Shown: positions 14,611 through 23,353, counted from the first letter of the stretch. The stretch is DNA of 46,998 nt from an uncultured Erysipelotrichaceae bacterium (GCA_902800355.1 CADCEE010000016.1:1-46998); one strand, 5' to 3'. The notes: a model not told the origin generated them from the sequence alone. Program-made: numbers and translations.

Positions 14611-15420
14611 TTATTTGATATCTCTATGTGTGAAGAGGAATGCTCCTCCAGCAAAGAATATTCCTGCCCAATAGATTGGAGTTAATATACCAGCAATAAT
14701 CATTTGAGTTGTTTGATAATAAATTTCTGCAGTAGGGACTCCAAGTTTATTTAAGAAACCCAATAAAGATGCGGAGTTTGAGTAAAATCCAATCATATAT
14801 AATGGGTTAATCCACATTTGGATTGTTGCAGGATTAAATGACGAATCTTTTGCGGTAGCTAAAGTGATAATTAAAGGAATCATTCCTAAAACCACTAAAG
14901 TAACAACAGCAATAGAGATTGATCCACCGATATTTCTCATTAATGTTCCAAAGAAAACAGATAATGAAGTTATGAAGATATAGGTTGCAAAGAAATATGC
15001 AATATAACAGCCTACAAATCTTCCGGTAAGATCCATATCGCCATGAAATCCGCCAATGGCGCTACTAATACCAACAAGTAGACCTAAAAAGGTGATCATC
15101 AAAGTGAATGTAAATACTAAACCTGTTAAGAATAAACATGTATAGATTTTAAATTTTGAATGCCCGGCAATAATCTTATTTCTAATAGTACCAAATGTAA
15201 ATTCACTTACAGTGAAAACCACTAAGTTAATTGGAACAGTCAAACCGAAATTCGAACTTGGACTAGATCCGGATAGGAACATGCCTTCTCCATGTATATT
15301 GCTAATTCCGACGTTAATACCAATTAATAATGCAACTAAACCTAGACCAACAATCATAGTGATTCTAAAGGTCCAGTCTTTAAATAATTTGAATAATGAG
15401 GCGCGAATAATATTAAACAT
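14611..15420 (-). CDS. ABC-2-type transporter permease
   Basis: About 269 residues with six hydrophobic segments and an amphipathic N-terminal stretch, as in ABC-2 exporter permeases. It should form the membrane channel for the ATPase encoded just upstream. I chose the ATG at 15420 because GGAGG lies 8 nt upstream at ideal spacing; the GTG at 15429 overlaps that Shine-Dalgarno. The start overlaps the ATPase stop by 8 nt, so the two are translationally coupled. Substrate is unknown; related pairs export peptides, antibiotics or sodium. Its 3' side has lost its half of the shared terminator to the IS. Confidence 0.87.
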   Translation of the reverse strand: MFNIIRASLFKLFKDWTFRITMIVGLGLVALLIGINVGISNIHGEGMFLSGSSPSSNFGLTVPINLVVFTVSEFTFGTIRNKIIAGHSKFKIYTCLFLTGLVFTFTLMITFLGLLVGISSAIGGFHGDMDLTGRFVGCYIAYFFATYIFITSLSVFFGTLMRNIGGSISIAVVTLVVLGMIPLIITLATAKDSSFNPATIQMWINPLYMIGFYSNSASLLGFLNKLGVPTAEIYYQTTQMIIAGILTPIYWAGIFFAGGAFLFTHRDIK

Positions 15421-16330
15421 TTTTCTCACCTCCGATTAAGCTAAGATAATAGTCTTCAACATTCATTTCTGAAGTTTTGACATCACTAATTTCTATCTTA
15501 TTCTTTTCTAAAGCTTTAAGAAGTTCTAGAGGTTTGACATCATCATAAATTCTCACTGAATTTGGATAAGTTTTAATATTTTTATAGCCAAGAGCTATAA
15601 GCTCTTTTTCTAATTTAGCAGGTTCTGCATATCTTAAATCAGTGTATTTTTGACATTCTAAAGCAAGGTCAGTAGCAGAAATCTCTTTTAAGAGTTTGCC
15701 GTGACTTATAAAGCCATAATGTGTAGCAACTTTTTCAAGTTCAGAAAGGATATGGCTTGAAATAATAAAACTGATGCCTTTCTTATTTAAATCAATGATC
15801 AAGTTTCTTAATTCCGCAACACCTGAAGGATCTAGGCCGTTCATTGGTTCATCTAGAAGCATTAAAGTTGGGTTATTAAGAAGTAAAACTGCAATACCAA
15901 GTCTTTGTCTCATACCTAATGAGAAATGTTTGGCAGCTTTTTTTCCAGTATTTTCTAAGCCCACATTTTTAAGAGCTTCAGGGATTACATCTTTATAATT
16001 AGTAATTCCATAATATAAACATGCGTATTTCAGATTGTCATAAGCACTTAGTGATGGTACTAAAGATGGTGCTTCAACAATTGCCGAAACATGATGTCTT
16101 ATTTCACGGATTTTTCGGTCTTTGGAATCCACTCCAAATAGGGCGTATTGACCGCTAGTAGGGATAGCTAAGCCCATTAATAAACGCATAATAGTGGTTT
16201 TACCACTTCCGTTTTCTCCAACGAACCCATAAACTGAGCCTTGAGGAACGTGCATATCAACGTTATTAACTGCGAGTTTATCCCCGTATTTTTTACTTAA
16301 CCCCTGAGTTTGAATAACATAATTTTCCAT
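15413..16330 (-). CDS. ABC transporter ATP-binding protein (BcrA/NatA type)
   Basis: The 305-residue ATPase has Walker A G-E-N-G-S-G-K-T-T (residues 38-46), the signature F-S-L-G-M-R-Q-R-L (about 136-144), Walker B ending L-L-D159-E160-P, the D-loop and the switch His in S-S-H. A C-terminal extension of about 90 residues follows the ATPase core, as in bacitracin- and lantibiotic-immunity exporters. It pairs with the overlapping permease gene. A promoter with TTAACA, 17 nt and TAATAT ends 8 nt before the ATG, with at most a weak AGG in between, so a leaderless or near-leaderless mRNA is likely. Confidence 0.93.
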   Translation of the reverse strand: MENYVIQTQGLSKKYGDKLAVNNVDMHVPQGSVYGFVGENGSGKTTIMRLLMGLAIPTSGQYALFGVDSKDRKIREIRHHVSAIVEAPSLVPSLSAYDNLKYACLYYGITNYKDVIPEALKNVGLENTGKKAAKHFSLGMRQRLGIAVLLLNNPTLMLLDEPMNGLDPSGVAELRNLIIDLNKKGISFIISSHILSELEKVATHYGFISHGKLLKEISATDLALECQKYTDLRYAEPAKLEKELIALGYKNIKTYPNSVRIYDDVKPLELLKALEKNKIEISDVKTSEMNVEDYYLSLIGGEKNV

Positions 16331-16338
16331 ACCTGTAT

Positions 16339-16367
16339 ATATTACGCTTACTTTCTTAATCTGTTAA
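16339..16367 (-). promoter_or_regulatory. ABC transporter promoter (leaderless layout)
   Basis: On the minus strand: TTAACA (16362-16367), 17-nt spacer, TAATAT (16339-16344). The expected transcript start is at 16330-16332, at or next to the ATG. Confidence 0.65.
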
Positions 16368-16415
16368 TATTTTTAAAAAAATATAGAACAATCCAAAAAA
16401 ATCTCATTTTCTTTC

Positions 16416-16444
16416 TTGCACGAATATGCGCGCACGAATATAAT
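16416..16444 (+). promoter_or_regulatory. Promoter of the 16468 gene containing a 10-bp direct repeat
   Basis: TTGCAC (16416-16421), 17-nt spacer and perfect TATAAT (16439-16444). The sequence GCACGAATAT occurs at 16418-16427 and again at 16432-16441, so the copies touch the -35 and the -10, with TGCGCGCA between them. A regulator binding here would cover the promoter; this is inference. GAGGT serves as Shine-Dalgarno. Confidence 0.6.
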
Positions 16445-16467
16445 AAGGCTAGAATTGAGGTATAGAT

Positions 16468-17682
16468 ATGAAAAAAGAGAAAAACTCCTTTTCGAAAGTG
16501 TCGAAAGCTGCTCTTATATGCTTAGTTATTTTACTTTTAGTTGCAGGATGGACAAATATTTACATTTGGATGTCTCCAACTCTTAAGCAATTAGGTTACC
16601 CAGGAACATTAAGCATGCTTTTTGATTACTCCAAATACGCAGATGGCGCCCATGGTGCTAGATTTACGGGTCAAATTTTGAGCAATGTAATCGCCTATTT
16701 CTTTATGCTTATGGCAGTTTTGTTATTCATCTTATCGCTCGTTTTAATCAAACACGACAAAGGCATCAAAGCAAAATGTGCAATTCTCGGTTTAGCGGTT
16801 TTAGTACCAGCAACATTAGGCTTAACTGGCGGCATCGTTAATTTCATCGGTGAAGGTATCGGCACATTATTAAAAATAGGTGGTAGTTCTATTGCTGCTT
16901 TATTAGCGTTAGTCATCTTAACATTCGTCTTAGACGTTGTTTACCTAGTATTAGCCACTATTTGCTTAGCAAAAGGTATCAAAACTGCTGTTAAAGTTAA
17001 TAGAGGCAAACTTCCAGCTGAAGAAGAGGAAGATGAATGTTGCTATGGCGCTCATAAAGAAACCCCTGAAGAAAAAGCTGAAAGAGAAGAAAGAGAAGCT
17101 GCTCAAAGAGTTACTTTACTCGAAGATATTCGTAAGATTGTCAAAGAAGAATTAGAGAAACTTGACAGAGTGGTAATCGCTAAATCTGTTCCAGTAATGG
17201 AAGAAGCTAAACCGGCTCCAGTAGTGGAAGAAGCAGAAGAAAAGAAAAAGTCTGCTCCTAGAATTCCATTTGCGGAAAAAATGGTAAAAGCCGATAAGGA
17301 ATTACAAGATAAATATAACGAAATTAAGAATGAAATTCTTAGTTACGGCATTAATTCCCGTGTTTCTATCGCTTGTGATACATTTAGATTACATCGTAAA
17401 CCTTATGTTAAAATCACCATTGTTGGTAAAACATTAAAAGTTTACTTTGCCTTAAGACCAAGAGATTTTGCTGATTCACCAATCCCAGTGATAGATGCAT
17501 CTGACAAAGTCGCTTACGAAGAAGTTCCAGCATTATTAAAAGTCAAATCCAACTTATCAGTTAAACGTGCAAAAGAATTAGTTAGACTCGCCATGGAAGC
17601 TGATGGTGTGGAAAAGAAAAATGTTCCAGAAGAACATAATTGGATTAGAGACTTAAGAGCGGACTTAAGAAGTAAGAAATAG
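16468..17682 (+). CDS. Membrane protein with a conserved cytoplasmic domain of unknown function
   Basis: A 404-residue protein. The N-terminal half has four hydrophobic segments (about residues 10-31, 72-95, 103-122 and 139-170). Then comes an acidic linker with ECCYG, a coiled-coil segment and an Ala/Pro/Glu-rich spacer. The last 140 residues form a globular alpha/beta domain (KLRADKE-type start, RVSIACDTFRLHRKPYVKITIVGKTLKVYFAL, then LLKVKSNLSVKRAKELVRLAME) that I know only as a recurrent unnamed domain in Bacillota. No enzymatic motif is visible. Single-gene unit ended by a strong terminator. Confidence 0.75.
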   Translation: MKKEKNSFSKVSKAALICLVILLLVAGWTNIYIWMSPTLKQLGYPGTLSMLFDYSKYADGAHGARFTGQILSNVIAYFFMLMAVLLFILSLVLIKHDKGIKAKCAILGLAVLVPATLGLTGGIVNFIGEGIGTLLKIGGSSIAALLALVILTFVLDVVYLVLATICLAKGIKTAVKVNRGKLPAEEEEDECCYGAHKETPEEKAEREEREAAQRVTLLEDIRKIVKEELEKLDRVVIAKSVPVMEEAKPAPVVEEAEEKKKSAPRIPFAEKMVKADKELQDKYNEIKNEILSYGINSRVSIACDTFRLHRKPYVKITIVGKTLKVYFALRPRDFADSPIPVIDASDKVAYEEVPALLKVKSNLSVKRAKELVRLAMEADGVEKKNVPEEHNWIRDLRADLRSKK

Positions 17683-17697
17683 TCTTCTATAAAGTTT

Positions 17698-17724
17698 AAA
17701 GGAGTTCAATTGAACTCCTTTTTT
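17698..17724 (+). terminator. Intrinsic terminator between convergent genes
   Basis: Perfect palindrome AAAGGAGTTC / GAACTCCTTT around AATT (17698-17721) followed by Ts. It also serves the end of leftward yggS at 17726. Confidence 0.92.
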
Positions 17725-17725
17725 A

Positions 17726-18358
17726 TTATTCTTTGAATAATATTCTTCCTAGTCTGATATGGGTTGCCCCTTCTTTAATGGCGTACTCATAATCTTCTGA
17801 CATACCCATTGATAAATAAGGGATTTTAATATTTAATGATTTTTCAATTTTATTTCTTAATTCTACTAACTTAGCGAATTGATTTTCCTTATCATCACTT
17901 ACTTTAATAGTCATCATCATTAAACCAACAAGATTGATTTTCTTATATTTAAGTAAAGATTTTATAAAGTCCTCGAGTTCATAATAAGGAACACCGTTTT
18001 TAGACTCTTCTAAATTAATTGATACTTCTACGAAAGTGTTAAGAGGAGTAGTGCGATATTTTTCAATTTCATCTGCGAGTTTAAGCGAATCTAGAGAATG
18101 TAGATAATCAATTCTATTGATTACTTCTTTAGCTTTATTTCTTTGTAAGTGGCCAATAAAATGCCAAGAGATATCTAAATCTTTTAATGCTTCATATTTA
18201 TCTAAAAAAGCATCAACACGGTTTTCACCAAAATTACATATTCCATTATTAAAAAGTATTTTCATCTCATTAGCGTCAACATATTTTGTGGCCGCAACTA
18301 AAGTGATATTACTAGGAATAGACTTAATAAAATCTTTAATATCTTCTCTTACTTTCAT
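17726..18358 (-). CDS. PLP homeostasis protein of the YggS/PROSC family
   Basis: The 210-residue TIM-barrel protein binds pyridoxal phosphate without known catalysis and helps control vitamin B6 pools. The PLP lysine is K25 in V-A-A-T-K-Y-V; also present are NFGENRVDAFLDK, WHFIGHLQRNKAK and the C-terminal S-M-G-M-S-E-D-Y-E-Y-A-I-K-E-G-A-T-H-I-R-L-G phosphate-binding region. It is monocistronic and leftward. The extended -10 promoter ends 8 nt before the ATG and no Shine-Dalgarno is present, so it is probably leaderless. Confidence 0.93.
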   Translation of the reverse strand: MKVREDIKDFIKSIPSNITLVAATKYVDANEMKILFNNGICNFGENRVDAFLDKYEALKDLDISWHFIGHLQRNKAKEVINRIDYLHSLDSLKLADEIEKYRTTPLNTFVEVSINLEESKNGVPYYELEDFIKSLLKYKKINLVGLMMMTIKVSDDKENQFAKLVELRNKIEKSLNIKIPYLSMGMSEDYEYAIKEGATHIRLGRILFKE

Positions 18359-18366
18359 AGAAACTC

Positions 18367-18394
18367 ATTGTATCACTATAAACAATTAAAGCAA
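18367..18394 (-). promoter_or_regulatory. yggS promoter, extended -10 (leaderless layout)
   Basis: On the minus strand TTGCTT (18389-18394), 16-nt spacer, TG-A-TACAAT with TACAAT at 18367-18372. The transcript would start at or within 2 nt of the ATG at 18358. It is back-to-back with the promoter of the 18430 gene. Confidence 0.6.
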
Positions 18395-18400
18395 TTTTGG

Positions 18401-18429
18401 TTGCCTATTTCCCTATTCTATTTAATAAT
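18401..18429 (+). promoter_or_regulatory. Promoter of the LemA operon (leaderless layout)
   Basis: TTGCCT (18401-18406), 17-nt spacer, AATAAT (18424-18429). The predicted start is at 18436, which is the second of two adjacent ATG codons; an alternative -10, TTTAAT at 18421, would start at about 18433. There is no Shine-Dalgarno. Confidence 0.5.
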
Positions 18430-20217
18430 ATGAATATGGAAAATTTTACTAGAGACGAAACTACATTCGATGATTCCGATTTATTGGAACCCCTTTCATT
18501 TTACAAAACCAAATTAAAAGATGCCTTCCACGAGAACGGGGAAGAGTATTTCAAAAAACTTACTGAAAGAGCGCAAACAGACGTTGAAGGCAATAAGGAG
18601 GCCTGCAAAAAGTATTACGCTGAACAAGCTAAGATTTCTTCTTTAAATAAAGATTTAGGAAAAAAGAGAGCTGGAAAAGGATGGACAATTTTTGGGATGA
18701 TAATGATGCTAATCATTGCTATTGCAATGGTTGTTCTATATTTTGTCATTACTGGATTCCCACTTATTGTGTCAATTCTTGTACCTATCCTAATGGTAGG
18801 TGGTTTTATTGGTTTAATCTTCGTGGTTAAGAGTATAAACAAAGTAATTAAGGGATTGAACGAAGTTATTGCCAAACATAATAAGACCGCTAACGAATAT
18901 AAAGCGCAAGCCGAAAAGACTATGGCTTCACTAAATGCTTTATTCGAATCAAATATGGCAGTCCCACTTATGAGTAAAACAACTCCAGTAGTGGATCTCG
19001 ATAAGGAATTCGATCCTGAAAAGTATTCTTATTTGCATGATAAATACGGCTATGAAACAACTGCATCTATAGATGAATCTGTTTTATTTGTCCAATCTGG
19101 TAACATTTTAGGTAACCCATTCATCATTGAAAAAACTTATAATCAACGCATGCGTGATCATACCTATACGGGTACATTAACAATTACTTGGACTGAAAGA
19201 GTTAGTGATGGTAAGGGTGGATATCGTACAGTGGTGAGAACCCAAGTTTTAACCGCTCACGTGACCGCACCAGAGCCAACCTATTATAATAGAACCACTT
19301 TAGTTTATGGTAATGGCGCTGCTCCAAACTTGTCATTCTCTAGAAGCCCAACAGGACACGGAAATGATGATGATAAGAAATTAGAGAAGTACGTTAGAGA
19401 TTTTGATAAAGATCTCGATAAGAAGGTGGAAAAAGACCTTAAAAATGGTGGAAAAGGTTTCACTAGATTACACAATGAGCAATTTGAAGCATTATTTAAT
19501 GCTTTGGATAGAAATAATGAAACAGAATTCCGTTTACTTTTCACCCCACTCGCTCAAAAGAATATGGTCAATTTAATCAGAGACCAAGAGCATGTCGGTT
19601 ATGGGGATGACTTTAGTTTTAGAAAGTGCAAGCAATTGAACTATATTCATGCAGGCCACTTAGAAGGTAGCGAATATCTAGATTGCGGGCCACAAAAATT
19701 AAGACACTTTGATTATGAAGAATGCCATAGAAATTTCATTAATTATTGCGATCGTTATTGCAAAGAAATTTATTTCGCTTTAGCACCTTTAGTGGCCATT
19801 CCTTTATATCAACAACATAAGACCAGAGAATATATCTATGATGGTAAATTTGGTCACAACGTGACCACTGCGGAAGCAGAAGCTGCTGCTAATAACCATG
19901 ACTGGAAGCTCTTTAAACATCCTGCAACCAGAAGTTTAGGCGTTATCTTAAAGAGCAGATTCGCTAAGGTTAACGATACAGTTGATGAATGTATTATTAC
20001 CGCTCATTCATTCCAAGGAATTGATCGAGTTACATATGTCTCAGTTTATGGTGGTGATGGTAGATACCATCAAGTACCAGTTCACTGGATTGAATATAAT
20101 CGTATTAAAAAAGATAACACAAATTATGGCAATTATAAAGAATTATTGTCTCGCTATCAGATTTCAGATACTGTATTATTTAAGAAAGGGTTATTTTCTT
20201 TCGTTAAGAAAGATTAA
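18430..20217 (+). CDS. Large two-helix membrane protein upstream of a LemA-like gene
   Basis: About 595 residues, not recognised as a named family. A charged, helical N-terminal region precedes two close transmembrane helices (about residues 85-107 and 111-133) and a long soluble part. That part includes a beta-rich segment with TYTGTLTITWTERV, a Lys/Asp-rich linker (about 310-335) and a C-terminal globular region with several Cys and His residues. Operon position with LemA suggests a membrane-associated complex. A relation to DUF3137-type partners is possible but not established. The start may be ATG 18430 or 18436; the latter fits a leaderless transcript. Confidence 0.7.
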   Translation: MNMENFTRDETTFDDSDLLEPLSFYKTKLKDAFHENGEEYFKKLTERAQTDVEGNKEACKKYYAEQAKISSLNKDLGKKRAGKGWTIFGMIMMLIIAIAMVVLYFVITGFPLIVSILVPILMVGGFIGLIFVVKSINKVIKGLNEVIAKHNKTANEYKAQAEKTMASLNALFESNMAVPLMSKTTPVVDLDKEFDPEKYSYLHDKYGYETTASIDESVLFVQSGNILGNPFIIEKTYNQRMRDHTYTGTLTITWTERVSDGKGGYRTVVRTQVLTAHVTAPEPTYYNRTTLVYGNGAAPNLSFSRSPTGHGNDDDKKLEKYVRDFDKDLDKKVEKDLKNGGKGFTRLHNEQFEALFNALDRNNETEFRLLFTPLAQKNMVNLIRDQEHVGYGDDFSFRKCKQLNYIHAGHLEGSEYLDCGPQKLRHFDYEECHRNFINYCDRYCKEIYFALAPLVAIPLYQQHKTREYIYDGKFGHNVTTAEAEAAANNHDWKLFKHPATRSLGVILKSRFAKVNDTVDECIITAHSFQGIDRVTYVSVYGGDGRYHQVPVHWIEYNRIKKDNTNYGNYKELLSRYQISDTVLFKKGLFSFVKKD

Positions 20218-20247
20218 TAATAAAACATTATAGGAGGAAAAAATATA

Positions 20248-20910
20248 ATGGCTAATGAATTAGACGAAATGACTGGTCCAGTTAATAAAGAAGGCCGCGA
20301 CGTCAATGTCATTGAAAAACAATTAAAAGTGGAAATGACCACAGGACTCAAAGTTCTTAATGTCATGGTGTGGATTCCGTTGGCAATCTTCTTATTTATT
20401 CCACCTCTCGTGTGGTTATATAAGAAAGCCAAAGCTAAAGAACACTTCCAAAAGTTACAACAAAAGATTCAACACGATGCTTCTCAAATTGATAACTTCT
20501 TAGAACAAAGAGTGATGATTCTTCAAAACGTTGCCCGTTTATTAGACAAGGCAATTGATTTAGATAAATCAACATTCACCGAAATTGCTAAATTAAGAAG
20601 TTCTGGTAACTTAAACGGCACCGCTGAAGGCATTGAAAGCATTAATAAAGCAATTAATGTCTCCTTAGAAGCTTATCCAGACCTTAGAGCACACGGAGAA
20701 ATCGCTGACGCTATGCAACAAAACTCTTATTTACAAAGAGAAATTACTGCTGCTAGAGAAGTCTATAATGACTCTGTTGCTCAATGGAACAGAGACATCC
20801 AAACTTGGGGTGCTAAAAAGTATATTGCTGCACGTGATGGCTATACCACCAGAATTCCATTTACAACATCAAGTGAAATTAAACAAGCCGCTCGTGGCGT
20901 ATTCTTCTAA
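20248..20910 (+). CDS. LemA family protein
   Basis: The 220-residue protein has a polar N-terminus of about 30 residues, a transmembrane helix (about 33-55) and a long all-helical domain (KLQQKIQHDASQIDNFLEQRV... then LEAYPDLRAHGEIADAMQQNSYLQREITAAREVYNDSVAQWN), which is the LemA pattern including the N-L-Q/A-R-E-Y-N-like end. LemA proteins are membrane-anchored with an unknown, possibly stress- or envelope-related role. A strong AGGAGGAAA Shine-Dalgarno is present. The N-terminal soluble tail before the helix is longer than usual. Confidence 0.88.
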   Translation: MANELDEMTGPVNKEGRDVNVIEKQLKVEMTTGLKVLNVMVWIPLAIFLFIPPLVWLYKKAKAKEHFQKLQQKIQHDASQIDNFLEQRVMILQNVARLLDKAIDLDKSTFTEIAKLRSSGNLNGTAEGIESINKAINVSLEAYPDLRAHGEIADAMQQNSYLQREITAAREVYNDSVAQWNRDIQTWGAKKYIAARDGYTTRIPFTTSSEIKQAARGVFF

Positions 20911-20912
20911 TA

Positions 20913-21035
20913 ATGAAATATAGATGCAAAGTCTGTGGTCAAATTATTGAAGTTGAAGAAGGTGACAGCTGCCCAATTTGTGGAGCTTCTCCTGATCGCT
21001 TAGAACCACTTGAAGAAAAAGAAGAAGACAAATAA
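20913..21035 (+). CDS. 40-residue rubredoxin-like zinc/iron protein
   Basis: A short gene reading M-K-Y-R-C-K-V-C-G..., with a second knuckle C-P-I-C-G-A-S-P-D and an acidic tail. The two CxxCG pairs are 11 residues apart and are followed by the S-P-D-x-L-E-P-L typical of the rubredoxin-like domain at the C-terminus of rubrerythrins, here as a stand-alone protein. It would bind one Fe or Zn through four Cys. It begins 2 nt after the LemA stop (TAATAATG) with no Shine-Dalgarno, so translation must be coupled to LemA. The terminator follows directly. Confidence 0.85.
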   Translation: MKYRCKVCGQIIEVEEGDSCPICGASPDRLEPLEEKEEDK

Positions 21036-21042
21036 TAAAACT

Positions 21043-21067
21043 GGAGCAAATTATTTGCTCCTTTTTT
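21043..21067 (+). terminator. Intrinsic terminator after the LemA operon
   Basis: GGAGCAAA / TTTGCTCC stem (21043-21061) with a short loop and T6 tail. Confidence 0.93.
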
Positions 21068-21076
21068 ATATTTATA

Positions 21077-21082
21077 TATAAT
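21077..21082 (+). promoter_or_regulatory. -10 box of rarA (leaderless layout)
   Basis: Perfect TATAAT ends 7 nt before the ATG at 21090; the -35 is weak (TTGCTC at 21055, inside the preceding terminator). No Shine-Dalgarno is present, so the transcript should start at the ATG. Confidence 0.55.
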
Positions 21083-21089
21083 ATTAACT

Positions 21090-22322
21090 ATGAGCGTTCC
21101 ATTTGCCGAACAATTTAGACCAGAGAAAATAGAAGATATGGTGGGTCAGCCTCACTTATTTTCTAAGAACTCTATTTTTTATAAAACTATTAGTAAGAAT
21201 CATATCCCTAATATGATATTTTACGGCCCTCCTGGAGTGGGGAAAACGACGGTCGCTAATATTATTGCTAAAAACACAGAAATGCTTCTCTGTAAGCTTA
21301 ACGGCACAACTGCATCTTTAGATGATGTAAAAAAAGTTATTGATGATTCTAAAAGTGTGTTTGCCTCTAAAGGAGTCCTTTTATATTTAGATGAGATTCA
21401 ATATTTTAATAAAAAGCAACAACAGTCCTTATTAGAATATGTTGAAAAAGGATTAATAACTTTAATTGCCTCTACAACAGAAAATCCATATTTCTATATT
21501 TATCCAGCTTTATTATCAAGATGTACGGTTTTTGAATTTAAATTAATCTCTAAAGATGAAATTAAAAAAGGATTAGAAAGAATCGTTAATCTTAAAAAGA
21601 TTAAAATAGAAGACGAGGCCCTAGATAGATTAGCTTTAGCCTCTAATGGGGATGTTAGAAAAGCGATTAATAATTTAGAAGTTATTTATCTCGCAACTGG
21701 AAATAAAACCATCAAATTAAAAGATGTCGATGAAATAGTGGATAAGGCTCACATTGTTTATGACAAAAGTGAAGATAAACATTTTGATCATTTAAGTGCT
21801 TTGATGAAATCTCTTAGAGGAAGCGACCCTGATGCGGCTATTTTCTATTTAGTTAAGATGCTTGAGGCCGGAGATTTACAAGCTGTTTGTCGAAGAATTT
21901 TATGTTCCGTAAATGAAGATGTGGGACTTGCTTATCCTGGCTTAATTCCAATAGTGAAATCATGTGTTGATATTGCCCTACAAATTGGTATGCCTGAAGC
22001 TAAATTACCTTTAAGTAACGCAGTGGTTTTAATCGCTACTGCTCCAAAAAGTAATTCTGCTTATATGGCCTACGCTAAAGCGGTTTCTGATATTCAAATG
22101 GGGAAAGGAAGTACAGTTCCTAGAGAATTACAAAACACTCATTTTGATGGAGAAGATCAACTTAATAAAGGACAAAACTATAAATATCCTCATGACTATA
22201 AAAATCATTACGTCAAACAACAATATCTTCCTGATGATGTGAAAGACGCCCATTATTATATTTACGGCAACAATAAATTTGAGCAAGCTCTAAAAGAGTA
22301 CTGGGATAAAATTAAGAAATAA
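21090..22322 (+). CDS. rarA: Replication-associated recombination protein A (RarA/MgsA)
   Basis: The 410-residue AAA+ ATPase of the clamp-loader clade acts at stalled replication forks. It shows an FRPEKIEDMVGQ start, Walker A G-P-P-G-V-G-K-T (46-53), Walker B L-Y-L-D-E-I (about 98-103), sensor 1 in A-S-T-T-E-N-P, the S-R-C arginine finger and the C-terminal tetramerisation region with GDLQAVCRRIL and a YKYPHDY motif. Full length for the family. It is followed after 1 nt by a helical-repeat protein in the same transcript. Confidence 0.93.
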   Translation: MSVPFAEQFRPEKIEDMVGQPHLFSKNSIFYKTISKNHIPNMIFYGPPGVGKTTVANIIAKNTEMLLCKLNGTTASLDDVKKVIDDSKSVFASKGVLLYLDEIQYFNKKQQQSLLEYVEKGLITLIASTTENPYFYIYPALLSRCTVFEFKLISKDEIKKGLERIVNLKKIKIEDEALDRLALASNGDVRKAINNLEVIYLATGNKTIKLKDVDEIVDKAHIVYDKSEDKHFDHLSALMKSLRGSDPDAAIFYLVKMLEAGDLQAVCRRILCSVNEDVGLAYPGLIPIVKSCVDIALQIGMPEAKLPLSNAVVLIATAPKSNSAYMAYAKAVSDIQMGKGSTVPRELQNTHFDGEDQLNKGQNYKYPHDYKNHYVKQQYLPDDVKDAHYYIYGNNKFEQALKEYWDKIKK

Positions 22323-22323
22323 T

Positions 22324-23229
22324 ATGGATAGTTTAAAAAGTCTATTAGACAACAAACAATATGATTTAGTAATTAAATTAACCGAGACTAGCACAACTAG
22401 TAACGATTTATTTTATCGTATCTCCGCCTTTATCTTTTTAGGCAAATATGAAGAAGCTTTATATGTGATTCAAGATCATCAAGAAGTTTTAGAGTCTAAT
22501 TTAGTAGCGTTAATTAACGCACATATCAACTTGTTATGCGTTCTTGGTAGATTTGAACAAGCCTACACAGTTTTAGATTACTACGCTAACCTACCATATC
22601 AATCTCAAGTAGTAGAAGAAATCTTAAGAAAAATGCCTAAGGTTATTGAGGCTGAAGAAAAGAAACAAAATACATTTAAGTTTTATTCTGATGAAGAGTT
22701 AGAAGAAATGCTTAAATCTGAAAGGTTTGAAGATGTTTTATTAGCTTTAGATATCATTAAAAACCGTGATGTATTAGCCTTCTTGCCGTTTTTAAAAGAA
22801 TTACTTGTTTCTTCAAATAAAGAAGTTATTAAAAGCTATATCTTAATGATGCTTGTGAAGAAGGAAGTTGATCGTGACTTAACTATTTCAAAAGAAGGAC
22901 AATTAATCAACGTTAATCCAAAGAAATTAAACCCACCATTCCAAGGAGAAGTCTTTGATAAAGTTGTTAAAGGGTTTGACCGCGAATATAAAGATTCAAC
23001 ATTAAGTCAAATTGCCACGCAATTATTCTCTCAATATTCGATCTATATTTATCCTGATGAATATAAATATTCGGTTAATGAATATCTCGCTGTATTCTAT
23101 TTATTAGCGAAAGATTATGCTTCTAGTGGAAATGAAGATTTATCACTTTTAAGTTTTGCTAACGAATTAGATTTAGAAAAGATTAAGCAAATTAAAGCTG
23201 AAATCGAGAAGATGCTCGAAGAGTTCTAA
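22324..23229 (+). CDS. Alpha-helical repeat (TPR-like) protein of unknown function
   Basis: The 301-residue protein is almost wholly helical. Its N-terminal third resembles TPR-like hairpins (FYRISAFIFLGKYEEALYVI and INLLCVLGRFEQAYTVLDYY), followed by a charged linker and a second helical domain. No signal peptide or membrane helix is seen. The shape suggests protein-protein interaction. It may be a relative of DUF3196-type proteins of Bacillota, which I cannot confirm. It is coupled to rarA (1-nt gap) and ends before a terminator. Confidence 0.7.
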   Translation: MDSLKSLLDNKQYDLVIKLTETSTTSNDLFYRISAFIFLGKYEEALYVIQDHQEVLESNLVALINAHINLLCVLGRFEQAYTVLDYYANLPYQSQVVEEILRKMPKVIEAEEKKQNTFKFYSDEELEEMLKSERFEDVLLALDIIKNRDVLAFLPFLKELLVSSNKEVIKSYILMMLVKKEVDRDLTISKEGQLINVNPKKLNPPFQGEVFDKVVKGFDREYKDSTLSQIATQLFSQYSIYIYPDEYKYSVNEYLAVFYLLAKDYASSGNEDLSLLSFANELDLEKIKQIKAEIEKMLEEF

Positions 23230-23254
23230 TTTATTTATAAATTAGTAAATAAAG

Positions 23255-23276
23255 AATCCCTATTAAGGGATTTTTT
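23255..23276 (+). terminator. Intrinsic terminator after the rarA unit
   Basis: AATCCC / GGGATT stem (23255-23272) with TATTAA loop and T-rich tail. Confidence 0.88.
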
Positions 23277-23290
23277 AATATGTGTTTCAA

Positions 23291-23319
23291 TTGCCTTAAA
23301 TTATTAATTAATTTATAAT
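23291..23319 (+). promoter_or_regulatory. tig promoter
   Basis: TTGCCT (23291-23296), 17-nt spacer, perfect TATAAT (23314-23319). Predicted start about 23326, giving a leader of about 28 nt with AAAGGAGA. Confidence 0.65.
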
Positions 23320-23353
23320 TTATCACGCATGTAAATTTAAAGGAGAAATTCTC

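Noticed and set aside
15421-15429. GTG start for the ABC permease
   Set aside because: GGAGG overlaps this GTG and is ideally placed for ATG 15420.
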